Source: an uncultured bacterium (GTDB lineage: Bacteria; Cloacimonadota; Cloacimonadia; Cloacimonadales; Cloacimonadaceae). From it: 64,000 bases of DNA. This document shows positions 43,189-51,183 of this stretch, in pieces. The translations under genes and the position numbers were made by a program. The number at the start of each line of letters is the position of its first letter. The stretch's first letter is position 1. Where the stretch lies: assembly GCA_938009275.1 (NCBI GenBank), contig CALLHY010000045.1, positions 29,846 to 93,845 of the forward strand, in the 5' to 3' direction. The notes under the pieces are model-generated. The model searched no databases, was not told the DNA's origin, and worked only from the letters and a program-made list of their open reading frames with translations.

Positions 43189-43533
43189 TTAGTCCAAACC
43201 ATAACGCTTTGCCAGAAAGTCTACCATAACCCCAGCTTCCTGCCAGTTTTGCTTTTCTTTGGCAAAATAAGCCTTTGCCTCTTCCATTCTGTTTTCTTTT
43301 AGCAGCAGCATGGCATAATCGCAATACAAGCCGGGAGGCACTTTTATGCCCAGAGCGTCAGAGCGGCTGAACACCTGTTCTAAGCTTGCCTTGTACTGCG
43401 CTACAGAAAGTTCATCCTGTTTCTTTACCGCTTTGTAATAGCTATGCGAAGACTTGCCGTAATACAGATATGGGGGTTGAGCGCATGCAGCAATTAGCAG
43501 CAAAACAGCCGCCATAAATATCAGCTTTCTCAT
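43189..43533 (-). CDS. DUF4810 lipoprotein
   Basis: The 114-residue lipoprotein (lipobox LLLIAAC) matches DUF4810: PYLYYGKSSHSYYKAVKKQDELSVAQYKASLEQVF, then GIKVPPGLYCDYAMLLLKENRMEEAKAYFAKEKQNW, a TPR-like helical pair. It is a partner of the CsgG- and DUF799-type proteins on either side. It overlaps the upstream gene by 4 bases. Confidence 0.85.
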   Translation of the reverse strand: MRKLIFMAAVLLLIAACAQPPYLYYGKSSHSYYKAVKKQDELSVAQYKASLEQVFSRSDALGIKVPPGLYCDYAMLLLKENRMEEAKAYFAKEKQNWQEAGVMVDFLAKRYGLD

Positions 43534-43835
43534 GGTATTTTCACTTCATTGGCTTGGCCGTTAGTAATAAACAGCCGTTGCGCCAGCACCACCTTGCCAT
43601 TATTACTAATCTCCAAAGTATAGGTGCCGGTTTTCAGCTCAATATTGTTCACTTGTTTCTTTATATCCAGATTTATCACATTGCCATCTACGCTAAAGGT
43701 TCTGCCTTCGGCGTTGCCTACCAGACGCAGGATGCCATAGTCTGCCTTCATAACTGAGGTCTCGTTATGCTTGGCTACGCTGCATGCTCCAATTAGGAAC
43801 ATGGTTACAATGGCTAATAGTGCAAGCTTCTTCAT
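43530..43835 (-). CDS. Small lipoprotein, PEGA-like fold
   Basis: The 101-residue lipoprotein (lipobox LIGAC) has a strand-rich mature part (GRTFSVDGNVINLDIKKQVNNIELKTGTYTLEISNNGKVVL) that resembles a PEGA-type beta domain. I know of no specific function. It sits between the CsgG-like and DUF4810 genes, so it is probably part of the same envelope complex. Confidence 0.6.
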   Translation of the reverse strand: MKKLALLAIVTMFLIGACSVAKHNETSVMKADYGILRLVGNAEGRTFSVDGNVINLDIKKQVNNIELKTGTYTLEISNNGKVVLAQRLFITNGQANEVKIP

Positions 43836-43850
43836 GTTTCCCCCTTATCT

Positions 43851-44801
43851 TTATTTATCGCTAATGTAGATGTTGGCAAGGTTGTCTTCGGGTATAACAC
43901 CATCCACCACAATTGCTTTGGATATCTCGGTCAGCTCGGTGCCGGGGATAGTTTCGGTAATCTCGATGGTGGCAATAACGGAGCCGGGAAGTTCTATGGG
44001 TGCCTTGGTTTGCGGGTTTATTACCTGCTTGCCGCGCAGATACACCCAGAATGTATCACCTTTCTTTATTCCCTGTTTGGCTCCACCGGAGATGTACATC
44101 TCTTTACCTTCCATGCTTAGCACGTATGAACGCCATGGGTCGTGGGAGAGCTTGTTTATCAGGTTCTGAATCACACTTCCGATGGCTGCATCTATTGCCT
44201 TATCGGTTAAGGTTTCGTCATAACCCGCGGTTGAGCCCATGCCCAATACTGTCCCAACTTCGCTGCTTGCCTCTCCACTGCCTTCTTCACCGTAGATAAC
44301 CATTCCCGTGCGAGTATCAACCAGGCGCAGGGTAACTTTGGCATAAGCAGTTTGCTTCTTGGTGCGGTCAACCAGTCCTACATTGCCACTGGTATTACGG
44401 CCAAACTCAGATATTGAGCCCAGGATAAGGTAATCTGCCGGAATCTTATAGCTTTCGATATTGGATATCTGTTGTTCGTTGCTGATTGCCATATCGTCCT
44501 GTCTCTCTATCAATACATAGCGGTTAGTCATAGCGAGCTTGGCAGTAAGGATATCTGTGGCAGCGCGGGACATTCTTTCCTTGGTGTCGCTGCCTTCATT
44601 CAGGAAGCTGTTTGCCAGCCTGCTTTCATTGGTAAATCTGCCAATGGCAATCTTCTTTTTCAGGTTGATGTTTTCATCCATTGCCGGAACCGAAGTTACG
44701 GGAGTAATAGATAAGGTTTGTGTGGCCTGCTGACTTTGGAACTTGGCACAGCCGCCAATTAGTAGCAGGCTTAGGCTTAAGATAATCACTAAGTGTTTCA
44801 T
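43851..44801 (-). CDS. CsgG/HfaB-family lipoprotein
   Basis: The 316-residue lipoprotein (LLLIGGC) is CsgG-like: KIAIGRFTNESRLANSFLNEG, AATDILTAKLAMTNRYVLIERQD, SEFGRNTSGNVGLVDRTKKQTAYAKVTLRLVDTRTGMVIYGEEGSGEA. E. coli CsgG forms the outer-membrane pore for curli. Here there are no curli subunits, and the partners are DUF4810/DUF799 lipoproteins, so a secretion or stabilising role is inferred. The start is ATG 44801, with GGAGGAGG upstream; a start at 44891 overlaps the previous gene without a ribosome site. Confidence 0.85.
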   Translation of the reverse strand: MKHLVIILSLSLLLIGGCAKFQSQQATQTLSITPVTSVPAMDENINLKKKIAIGRFTNESRLANSFLNEGSDTKERMSRAATDILTAKLAMTNRYVLIERQDDMAISNEQQISNIESYKIPADYLILGSISEFGRNTSGNVGLVDRTKKQTAYAKVTLRLVDTRTGMVIYGEEGSGEASSEVGTVLGMGSTAGYDETLTDKAIDAAIGSVIQNLINKLSHDPWRSYVLSMEGKEMYISGGAKQGIKKGDTFWVYLRGKQVINPQTKAPIELPGSVIATIEITETIPGTELTEISKAIVVDGVIPEDNLANIYISDK

Positions 44802-44848
44802 TAGTTTTCCTCCTCCGTGAGGTTTCTCATTAATGTTGGGCAATATAA

Positions 44849-45289
44849 TTACTTCTTTTTGTACCACTGTTGGTTGCCGTAGATATACCATCTACCATTA
44901 TCCCGGTAGAAGTAGGCAATATCGCCGTTGTCTTCCGGCTCGGTTAAGGTCATAGTCTCATATGCAGATATAAACTTGTTGCGAGTATGGGCAACTGCTT
45001 TGTTATCTTGTATCTCGATATACAGCACCTCTATCTCTAACAGGCTAAACTGGTCGAAGTATTGAAGCCATTTCATGTTAAAGTGGTGCGCTATATTCCC
45101 CTTATGCAGGTAATCGGTATGCAGGTGCTCCATGATGCCATACACGTTCTTCAGGTTAAAGTTTACGCTTACATCATACAATATGTCCCTAATCTCACGC
45201 TGGGCTGTTTTATCGCCCTCATCTTCCCGGCAGCTGGTAAGAACAAGCAGGATAAACAGCGCAATGATTAGAACAAGATACTTTCTCAT
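44849..45289 (-). CDS. Lipoprotein with NTF2/SnoaL-like domain
   Basis: The 146-residue lipoprotein (lipobox LLVLTSC) has the look of a cone-shaped NTF2-like fold: IRDILYDVSVNFNLKNVYGIMEHLHTDYLHKG, then strands ending YFYRDNGRWYIYGNQQWYKKK. No catalytic residues can be assigned. It stands first among five adjacent lipoprotein genes and follows the methyltransferase gene by 3 bases, so it is probably co-transcribed. Confidence 0.65.
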   Translation of the reverse strand: MRKYLVLIIALFILLVLTSCREDEGDKTAQREIRDILYDVSVNFNLKNVYGIMEHLHTDYLHKGNIAHHFNMKWLQYFDQFSLLEIEVLYIEIQDNKAVAHTRNKFISAYETMTLTEPEDNGDIAYFYRDNGRWYIYGNQQWYKKK

Positions 45290-45292
45290 AGC

Positions 45293-46642
45293 CTAAATCC
45301 TGTTTAGCACCGCCAGGCACTCAATATGCCAGGTATTGGGGAACATATCAAAGCTTTGCAGGCTTTGCAGTTCATATTTGCCGCTATTGATCAGCAGACG
45401 CAGATCACGTGCCAGGGTCATGGGAGAACAGCTTACATACACAAGCTGCTTTATTCCGCTTTGGATAATGGTTTCTATGCTTTCCTTGGTTGCCCCGCTG
45501 CGGGGTGGGTCCATAATCAGACAATCAGGGCAGTTGCTTGTCACCAGTTCAGGTAAAGCATCTTCAAACTTACCGGTTATGAAGCTTACGTTATCTATAC
45601 CATTCAGCTCTGCATTCAGCCTGGCATCCTCGATAGCTTCCGGCAGTTCCTCCAATAACGTTAGATTCTTAATCTGTCCTGCCAGACTAAGACCAATGGC
45701 TCCAATGCCGCAGAAGGCATCCAGAACCTTGGAGTCTGGTTTTATAACGCTGCGGATGCTGGCCATAATGTTTTCCATAGTGCCTATGTTTATCTGCCAA
45801 AAGCTACGGTAGTTTATCTGGAAACGGGTGTTACTAAGGGTGTCAGAAAGATAATCTTGCCCATATAGCACTTTAGTCTCGTTGCCATAGATAACGTTGC
45901 CTTTCTCACGGTTTATGTTTTGCACTATGCCTACTATAGCAGGGAATTCGGAATTAAGCTGCTTCACAAGTAGTCCCGAAAAGGGCAGCTTTCCGCTTAA
46001 GGTAAAGAGTATTACCAATATCTCCTTCATGTCCGCAGAACAGCGTAGGCCAATATGGCGCAGGTTTCCGCTGTGTCGGTTTTCGTCATAAGGCTCAATC
46101 TTGGATTTATCGCAGATTTCGGCAATGCGGGTGGCTATTGCGTCAAAGACAGGTGGATGATTTACGCAAGCACTATGGCTAACTATTTTATGCGTCCAGC
46201 GTGAATATATGCCATACTCCGGCTTGCGGGTAACTGCATTTTTCCCCACAGGCATAAACACCTTGTTACGATAATGCCTGGGCATGGGTGAGGCTAGCGT
46301 GGGATATATCTTTTCTCTATCCACAAAATGCGAGAACAGCCCCTCAATCAGGCTTGCCTTTGCCTCCACCTGGGCTTTGTAATCCAGCATCAACCAGTCA
46401 CATCCCCCGCAGGGAACCTCTGCCGCAAAGGCTTCACACATTGGGCTAACAAATGCCTCGCCACGACTAAGGTAACGGCTTACCTTGGCAAAGCTATGGT
46501 CTTTACGCTCATGGGTAATATGTATATCAACCACATCACCTGGGGCTGTATAGGGAACAAAGATGGCTTTGTTTTCCCAATACCCAATACCAAAGCCGCC
46601 CATGGCAAGCTTCTCTATCTTAATCTCGAATAGTTGTTTCAA
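45293..46642 (-). CDS. RlmD/TrmA-family RNA uracil-5-methyltransferase
   Basis: The 449-residue enzyme has an N-terminal TRAM domain (KIEKLAMGGFGIGYWENKAIFV), a 4Fe-4S cluster motif (CEAFAAEVPCGGCDW plus a later Cys), the SAM site DAFCGIGAIGLSLA, LIMDPPRSGA and the catalytic LVYVSCSPMTLARDL. It methylates U to m5U in rRNA or tRNA; RlmD versus TrmA substrate cannot be decided by eye. The start is TTG 46642, overlapping the htpX stop. Confidence 0.88.
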   Translation of the reverse strand: MKQLFEIKIEKLAMGGFGIGYWENKAIFVPYTAPGDVVDIHITHERKDHSFAKVSRYLSRGEAFVSPMCEAFAAEVPCGGCDWLMLDYKAQVEAKASLIEGLFSHFVDREKIYPTLASPMPRHYRNKVFMPVGKNAVTRKPEYGIYSRWTHKIVSHSACVNHPPVFDAIATRIAEICDKSKIEPYDENRHSGNLRHIGLRCSADMKEILVILFTLSGKLPFSGLLVKQLNSEFPAIVGIVQNINREKGNVIYGNETKVLYGQDYLSDTLSNTRFQINYRSFWQINIGTMENIMASIRSVIKPDSKVLDAFCGIGAIGLSLAGQIKNLTLLEELPEAIEDARLNAELNGIDNVSFITGKFEDALPELVTSNCPDCLIMDPPRSGATKESIETIIQSGIKQLVYVSCSPMTLARDLRLLINSGKYELQSLQSFDMFPNTWHIECLAVLNRI

Positions 46643-47508
46643 ATTAACGCCTGAAGCCTTTCAATACGGGCTTCCATTGATGGGTGGGTTGAGAACAGAG
46701 ACACCTTACGCCGGTTATTTATCTTTGCCAGGGCATAGGAATCACTGCGTTTTTCCGGGTGATAAGCCATACTTATCTTCTTTAGTGCTTCAATCATGGG
46801 TATGGCACCGGTTAGCCTGGCAGCTCCGGCATCAGCGCGAAATTCACGAAAGCGTGAATATGCCGATATGGGAATGTATGCCAGCAGCATCAAGCCATTT
46901 TGCAGAAGGTTTATCACCAATATATATCCAAAAAAGCCCAGTCCACCCCCGCGGTTATCTCGAAGTGAATTATCTATGGCAAAGGCGATTATGCGGGCAA
47001 AGAACATCACAAAGGTATTCACAATGCCCATCAGGAGAGTCATGGTTACCATGTCGCCATTGGTGATATGACTAAGCTCATGCCCGGCTACTGCTGCCAG
47101 TTCATCTTCACTTAGCTTGTCCACAATGCCTGTAGAGAAAGCAATTAGTGCGCTATTCTGTGACGCACCTGTGGCAAAGGCATTGGCGTCAGGTGAGTTA
47201 TAAATGCCAACCTCTGGTGTAGCTATGCCCTGTTGCTCTGCCATATTAGTAATGGCAGATAGCAAGAATGCAGCCTTGGGGTGGGCTACACCGGGCTTTA
47301 TTACCTGAACTTTATAGCTCCACTTTGCCATGGATTTGCTCAGCATCAGCGAGATAAACGAGCCACCCATGCCAAACATAGCACATAGGATCAAAAGACC
47401 CCATAGCCCCTCCATCCTGAATCCCAGAAAACTTACTATTATGCTGATGGCAGCCATAACCAGGAAGTTGGTTAACAGGAAGATGCTCATGCGTTTAATA
47501 AATGTCAT
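46639..47508 (-). CDS. htpX: HtpX-like M48 membrane metalloprotease
   Basis: The 289-residue protease has four hydrophobic segments, the zinc motif AGHELSHI (His near 142-146), the third ligand region REFRADAGAARLTG, and GIYNSPDANAFATG. HtpX degrades damaged membrane proteins at the inner membrane. The start is ATG 47508 (MTFIKR), with AAGGAG 6 bases upstream; the earlier start at 47556 is not supported. Its stop overlaps the next gene's start. Confidence 0.93.
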   Translation of the reverse strand: MTFIKRMSIFLLTNFLVMAAISIIVSFLGFRMEGLWGLLILCAMFGMGGSFISLMLSKSMAKWSYKVQVIKPGVAHPKAAFLLSAITNMAEQQGIATPEVGIYNSPDANAFATGASQNSALIAFSTGIVDKLSEDELAAVAGHELSHITNGDMVTMTLLMGIVNTFVMFFARIIAFAIDNSLRDNRGGGLGFFGYILVINLLQNGLMLLAYIPISAYSRFREFRADAGAARLTGAIPMIEALKKISMAYHPEKRSDSYALAKINNRRKVSLFSTHPSMEARIERLQALI

Positions 47509-47736
47509 TTCGTGCTCCTTAACCATGTTTGAAAAGCGGTGGACAAAGCGAGCCACAACAGCATATTCTGCTCACACACCGCCAATAGACAATTTTATCA
47601 GATGCTTTTTCCATGCAAGTAAAATCTTTGGACTATCTGGAATGAGACTATTCTTGGTGGATGTTGGGGAAGTATTATGCTTATCACGAATGTCACCTAA
47701 GCCTTTTGTCTCAGCTCCGTTTGTTTTTTGTCTCTT

Positions 47737-47805
47737 CTTCCCTGCTGCTTCCTTGAAGCTATCCTGTGTCGAACACAGGATAGGAGCAGGGAAGCAGCAG
47801 GCAAG
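47737..47805. repeat. Dispersed palindrome, degenerate copy
   Basis: It has the same outline as 37795-37863 (CTTCCCTGCTGCTTCCTTG ... CCTGTGTCGAACACAGG ... GGGAAGCAGCAGG), but the arms no longer match fully. Confidence 0.75.
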
Positions 47806-47834
47806 TAAAATGCGTAATCCTTATCCTGATGCAG

Positions 47835-47871
47835 AAAAAATGAAGTCCCTCGCGTAGATTGCAAGGGACTT
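47835..47871 (-). terminator. Intrinsic terminator of serA
   Basis: On the minus strand the 11-bp stem AAGTCCCTTGC / GCGAGGGACTT (loop 7) is followed by CATTTTTT. Confidence 0.8.
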
Positions 47872-47894
47872 CTTAGTGCTTAAGTTGTATAAGC

Positions 47895-48815
47895 TTAGTT
47901 TACTTTATAGGTCTTGTCACCTTTTTCAAAGAAGGCAATAATCTGTTTGGCTGCGGCTACGCCGGCATTGGTATTTGCTTCTTCGGTTTGGGCACCCATT
48001 TTCTTGGGAGTGTAATACACTCTGTCTGCATACAATTCCATCAGTTTGGCAGAGCATTCTGGTTCTACATCGCTTACCAAACGGAGTTTCTTCTTTTCGG
48101 CAAATGCCTTTAAGAGGTCGTCTTCGTTTATCACTTCTTTGCGGGCGGTATTTACCAGGGTGGCGTTGTCTTTCATTAGAGATAAGAGACTCCAGTTGAT
48201 AGACTTTTTGGTGTCGGCATTGGCGGGGATATGCAGGGAAATATAGTCTCCGGTGCGGAAGATATCTTCCACGGAGGCAAGGGGCTGCACGCCATCTTTG
48301 GTCATAATCTCGTTGGTGAGATAGGGGTCATAAGCATACACATCCATGCTAAGTCCCTTGGCAATTTTAGCAACATAGCGGGCTACAAAGCCGTATCCAT
48401 ATAGCACCAGCTTTTTACCGCATAACTCGCTGCCGGATTTGCCGTTAAACTTACCACGTGCCATGTAAATCATCATACCTATGGCAAGCTCTGCCACAGC
48501 ATTGGAGTTCTGACCTGGTGTGTTCATGGCAATAACGTTGTGGGCGGTTGCTGCTTTCAGATCGATGTTATCGTATCCGGCACCGGCACGCACCACAAGC
48601 TTTAGCTTGGGAGCTGCGGCAAGAGCGGCTTCATCAATGATGTCGCTGCGGATAATAACTGCCTCTGCATCTGCCAGTGCCTCGTGCAGTTGCTTTACAT
48701 CTGTGTAGTTCTCCAAAAAGCTGTACTCATACTTAGCATTTTCCAGCTCCATTTTAATCTTTTGCGCAGCTTCTGCAGCAAAAGGTTTCTCGGTGGCGAT
48801 TAGAACTTTCGGCAT
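47895..48815 (-). CDS. serA: D-3-phosphoglycerate dehydrogenase-like (2-hydroxyacid dehydrogenase)
   Basis: The 306-residue enzyme belongs to the D-isomer 2-hydroxyacid dehydrogenases: VVRAGAGYDNIDL (catalytic Arg region), MNTPGQNSNAVAELAIGMM, NAD fold LVLYGYGFVARYVAK, LVNTARKEVINEDDL. The usual catalytic His segment (TPHxGA) reads YTPKKMGAQTEEAN, with Lys instead of His. I recall a similar motif in Bacteroidetes-type SerA, so it may be a clade variant rather than damage. There is no ACT domain. The pathway would be serine synthesis. The gene has its own terminator. Confidence 0.82.
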   Translation of the reverse strand: MPKVLIATEKPFAAEAAQKIKMELENAKYEYSFLENYTDVKQLHEALADAEAVIIRSDIIDEAALAAAPKLKLVVRAGAGYDNIDLKAATAHNVIAMNTPGQNSNAVAELAIGMMIYMARGKFNGKSGSELCGKKLVLYGYGFVARYVAKIAKGLSMDVYAYDPYLTNEIMTKDGVQPLASVEDIFRTGDYISLHIPANADTKKSINWSLLSLMKDNATLVNTARKEVINEDDLLKAFAEKKKLRLVSDVEPECSAKLMELYADRVYYTPKKMGAQTEEANTNAGVAAAKQIIAFFEKGDKTYKVN

Positions 48816-48862
48816 GATAGCCTCCTCTGGTTTTTTATTTAGTTATTGTGTATTAATACTTG

Positions 48863-48896
48863 TGTGCTGGCGTTCTGGAGTGCTGGGGTGCTGGCG
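48863..48896 (+). repeat. 8-bp tandem array GTGCTGGN, left
   Basis: Four units (GTGCTGGC, GTTCTGGA, GTGCTGGG, GTGCTGGC) lie directly next to the four-helix-bundle ORF, on its 3' side. A mirrored array lies at 49298-49334. Confidence 0.8.
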
Positions 48897-48900
48897 TAGC

Positions 48901-49272
48901 TCATTGTGCTTGCTTAACCTTCAGGTGGCGGATTAAACCGCCTACCATACCTTGTATCTTATGTGTTCTTGCACTCAACAAATGCATTTGTTCTTCATTA
49001 ATATAATCTAAATCGAGTGCTACATACAAGAGAGATTCTACTTCTAGAGCAGAACGAAAGGAATATGACAAAAAAGTGATAAATGCCTTATCTGAACCAC
49101 TACCAAAACCTTCTGCGATGTTAGACATAATCGATACTGATGCTCTTTGGATTTGATCCCTGTAGCCATAATCTCTACTGCCTTTGCTGTCAGAGAATGC
49201 TAAGTAAACTTCTGATACAAGCTTTCTTGCTTCCTGCCAGGCTACAATATCTTTGAATGACTTGAACAACAT
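48901..49272 (-). CDS. Four-helix bundle protein (S23/IVS-type)
   Basis: The 123-residue protein matches the family found in 23S rRNA intervening sequences and, as Avd, next to diversity-generating retroelements: FKDIVAWQEARKLVSEVYLAF, YGYRDQIQRASVSIMSNIAEGFG, ITFLSYSFRSALEVESLLYVALDLDYI. Members bind nucleic acid as pentamers. No 23S gene or reverse transcriptase is here. It lies between mmdB and serA, flanked by inverted 8-bp repeat arrays, as if inserted as a cassette. Confidence 0.85.
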   Translation of the reverse strand: MLFKSFKDIVAWQEARKLVSEVYLAFSDSKGSRDYGYRDQIQRASVSIMSNIAEGFGSGSDKAFITFLSYSFRSALEVESLLYVALDLDYINEEQMHLLSARTHKIQGMVGGLIRHLKVKQAQ

Positions 49273-49297
49273 TATTCTCTCATCTAAACGCTATCGG

Positions 49298-49334
49298 TTA
49301 CACCAGCACGCCAGAACTCCAGCACTCCAGCACA
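49298..49334 (-). repeat. 8-bp tandem array GTGCTGGN, right (inverted)
   Basis: The minus strand reads GTGCTGGA, GTGCTGGA, GTTCTGGC, GTGCTGGT. It is the inverted partner of 48863-48896 and abuts the stop of the decarboxylase beta subunit. Confidence 0.8.
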
Positions 49335-50462
49335 TTAATTCCCCAAAATCCCCAGCAAAACACCTGCCGCAACTGCCGAGCCAACCACACCGGCTACATT
49401 GGGAGCCATGGCGTGCATCAGCAGGAAGTTTGTGCGGTCATATTGCTGGCCAATAACCTGCGAAACACGTGCGGATGCGGGAACAGCCGATACCCCTGCA
49501 TTGCCGATAAGGGGGTTTATCTTGTTTTTGGTAAAGAGATTCATTATCTTGGCGAAGATCACGCCTGTGGCAGTGGCAACCGAAAAAGCAGCCGCGCCCA
49601 TAAGGAATATCTTGATAGTGGCGGGAGTTAAAAACACATCGGCAGTGGTCTTTGCGCCAACGGTTAAGCCAATCAGCACAGTTACCACGTCTATCAGCAC
49701 GGTTCTTGCAGACTGGGCAAGACGCTCTGTTACTCCGCTTTCCTTCAGTAAGTTACCCAGAAACAGCATGGCTAATAGCACTACGCTGCCGGGAGAGATG
49801 AAGGTGGTAACCACAAAGGCAACCAGCGGGAAAAATATCTTTTCTTTCTTGGAAACCACACGCAGCGATTTCATGCGGATTAGTCGCTCTTTCTTGGTGG
49901 TTAACAGCCGCATGATGGGAGGCTGGATAACCGGAACCAACGCCATATATGAATACGCAGCCAAGGCTATTGAGCCCAATAGGTGTGGGGCAAGCTTGGA
50001 TGCCAGGAATATGGAGGTGGGGCCATCAGCTCCACCTATTATGCCTATGGAAGCTGCTTCCATAACGTTAAATCCCAGCAGGATGCTGCCCATGAATGTG
50101 GCAAAAATCCCAAACTGCGCCGCCGCACCCAACAGGATGAGGCGAGGATTGGCTATCAGAGTGCTAAAGTCGGTCATTGCCCCAATGCCAAGGAAGATTA
50201 AGGAGGGATAAACACCTTTGTTTACACCAAAATACAGATAAGAAAGCACGGAGCCTTGATCGGTTACTCCCAGTCCTTGTTGCGATACTCCGGGGATGTT
50301 GCCAACTACAATGCCAAAGCCGATAGGCACCAGTAGCAGCGGTTCAAATTCTTTGCTTATTCCCAAATATATGAACACCAAACCGGCGAGGATCATTAGC
50401 ATGTTTCCCCCGGTAATATTCAGGAATCCTGTGGTTTGAATGAATTGGCTTAGTTCCAGCAT
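49335..50462 (-). CDS. mmdB: Sodium-pumping decarboxylase beta subunit
   Basis: The 375-residue membrane protein matches OadB/MmdB/GcdB: IYLGISKEFEPLLLVPIGFGIVVGNIPG, LIFLGIGAMTDFSTLIANPRLILLGAAAQFGIF, the sodium-site segment GIIGGADGPTSIFLAS, and GNAGVSAVPASARV near the end. It decarboxylates carboxybiotin and exports sodium ions. It is the last gene of the operon, 3 bases after the biotin carrier. Confidence 0.94.
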   Translation of the reverse strand: MLELSQFIQTTGFLNITGGNMLMILAGLVFIYLGISKEFEPLLLVPIGFGIVVGNIPGVSQQGLGVTDQGSVLSYLYFGVNKGVYPSLIFLGIGAMTDFSTLIANPRLILLGAAAQFGIFATFMGSILLGFNVMEAASIGIIGGADGPTSIFLASKLAPHLLGSIALAAYSYMALVPVIQPPIMRLLTTKKERLIRMKSLRVVSKKEKIFFPLVAFVVTTFISPGSVVLLAMLFLGNLLKESGVTERLAQSARTVLIDVVTVLIGLTVGAKTTADVFLTPATIKIFLMGAAAFSVATATGVIFAKIMNLFTKNKINPLIGNAGVSAVPASARVSQVIGQQYDRTNFLLMHAMAPNVAGVVGSAVAAGVLLGILGN

Positions 50463-50465
50463 TGC

Positions 50466-51182
50466 CTAATCCTCAAACTCTATCAGGGGGTCACCTTCTT
50501 GCACCAGGTCACCCTTGCTAACGTGTATCTTGCTTACTCTGCCGGAGGCATTGCAATGTATTTCCGATTCCATCTTCATCGCTTCCAGAATTAGTGCCAG
50601 ATCGCCTGCTTTCACATGGTTGCCAACGTTCACTTTCACGTCGATAATGCTGCCAGGAATGGGAGCGCGCAAAACCTTTTCTTTTTGGTCGCTGCCGCTC
50701 TCCACGGGCACAGAGGCACTTGCCCGCACCGGTTTCTGCTTGGCGGCAGGTTTTATCTCCTCACCTTCGAGGGTCATCATCAGGTCACCTTCTTGAATGG
50801 GTGAGCGTTCTTTCACATAAATCTTACCAATCTTGGCATCGAATGGTGAGGCTATCTCGGACTGCATCTTCATTGCTTCAAGAATGATGATGGTTTGGCC
50901 TTTTTTTACCTCATCACCTTCCTTTACGGGAATGGAGACGATAACGCCAGGGATGGGGGCTTTCACCTGACCACTGCCCGGTTCCGCTCCGCTGCTGAAT
51001 GCAGGTGCCAATGGAACGGCTTTATCCTGATTGGCAAGCTTGGGGATGCTTTGTGCTTTCTCTTCTTCGATCTGAACCAGATAGTCGGTTCCATTAATGT
51101 TTATCTTGGCATGCGTGGGGCTGTATTCCACTATTCTGGCATCGAATTTTTCGTTGTTTATAATCAATTTATAGGTCTTCAT
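50466..51182 (-). CDS. mmdC: Biotin carrier subunit with two biotinyl domains
   Basis: The 238-residue protein has an N-terminal beta segment (residues 1-45), a linker, then two complete biotinyl domains: APIPGVIVSIPVKEGDEVKKGQ ... EAMKM (Lys105), and APIPGSIIDVKVNVGNHVKAGD ... EAMKM (Lys203). Most sodium-pump decarboxylases have one. The carrier moves carboxybiotin between the transferase (alpha) and the membrane subunit (beta). AGAGGAG precedes its ATG. The gaps to the flanking genes are 1 and 3 bases. Confidence 0.9.
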   Translation of the reverse strand: MKTYKLIINNEKFDARIVEYSPTHAKININGTDYLVQIEEEKAQSIPKLANQDKAVPLAPAFSSGAEPGSGQVKAPIPGVIVSIPVKEGDEVKKGQTIIILEAMKMQSEIASPFDAKIGKIYVKERSPIQEGDLMMTLEGEEIKPAAKQKPVRASASVPVESGSDQKEKVLRAPIPGSIIDVKVNVGNHVKAGDLALILEAMKMESEIHCNASGRVSKIHVSKGDLVQEGDPLIEFED

Positions 51183-51183
51183 T

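Larger units (their letters stand above)
47509..47894. other. Spacer with degenerate palindromic repeat and serA terminator
   Basis: No gene is seen. It holds the second copy of the CTTCCCTGCTGCTTCC palindrome (47737-47805) and the serA terminator. The frame at 47330-47857 crosses htpX antisense and is rejected. Confidence 0.6.

Noticed and set aside
47330..47857. 175-codon plus-strand frame
   Set aside because: It runs antisense through htpX and then through the degenerate palindrome, so it is a shadow frame.
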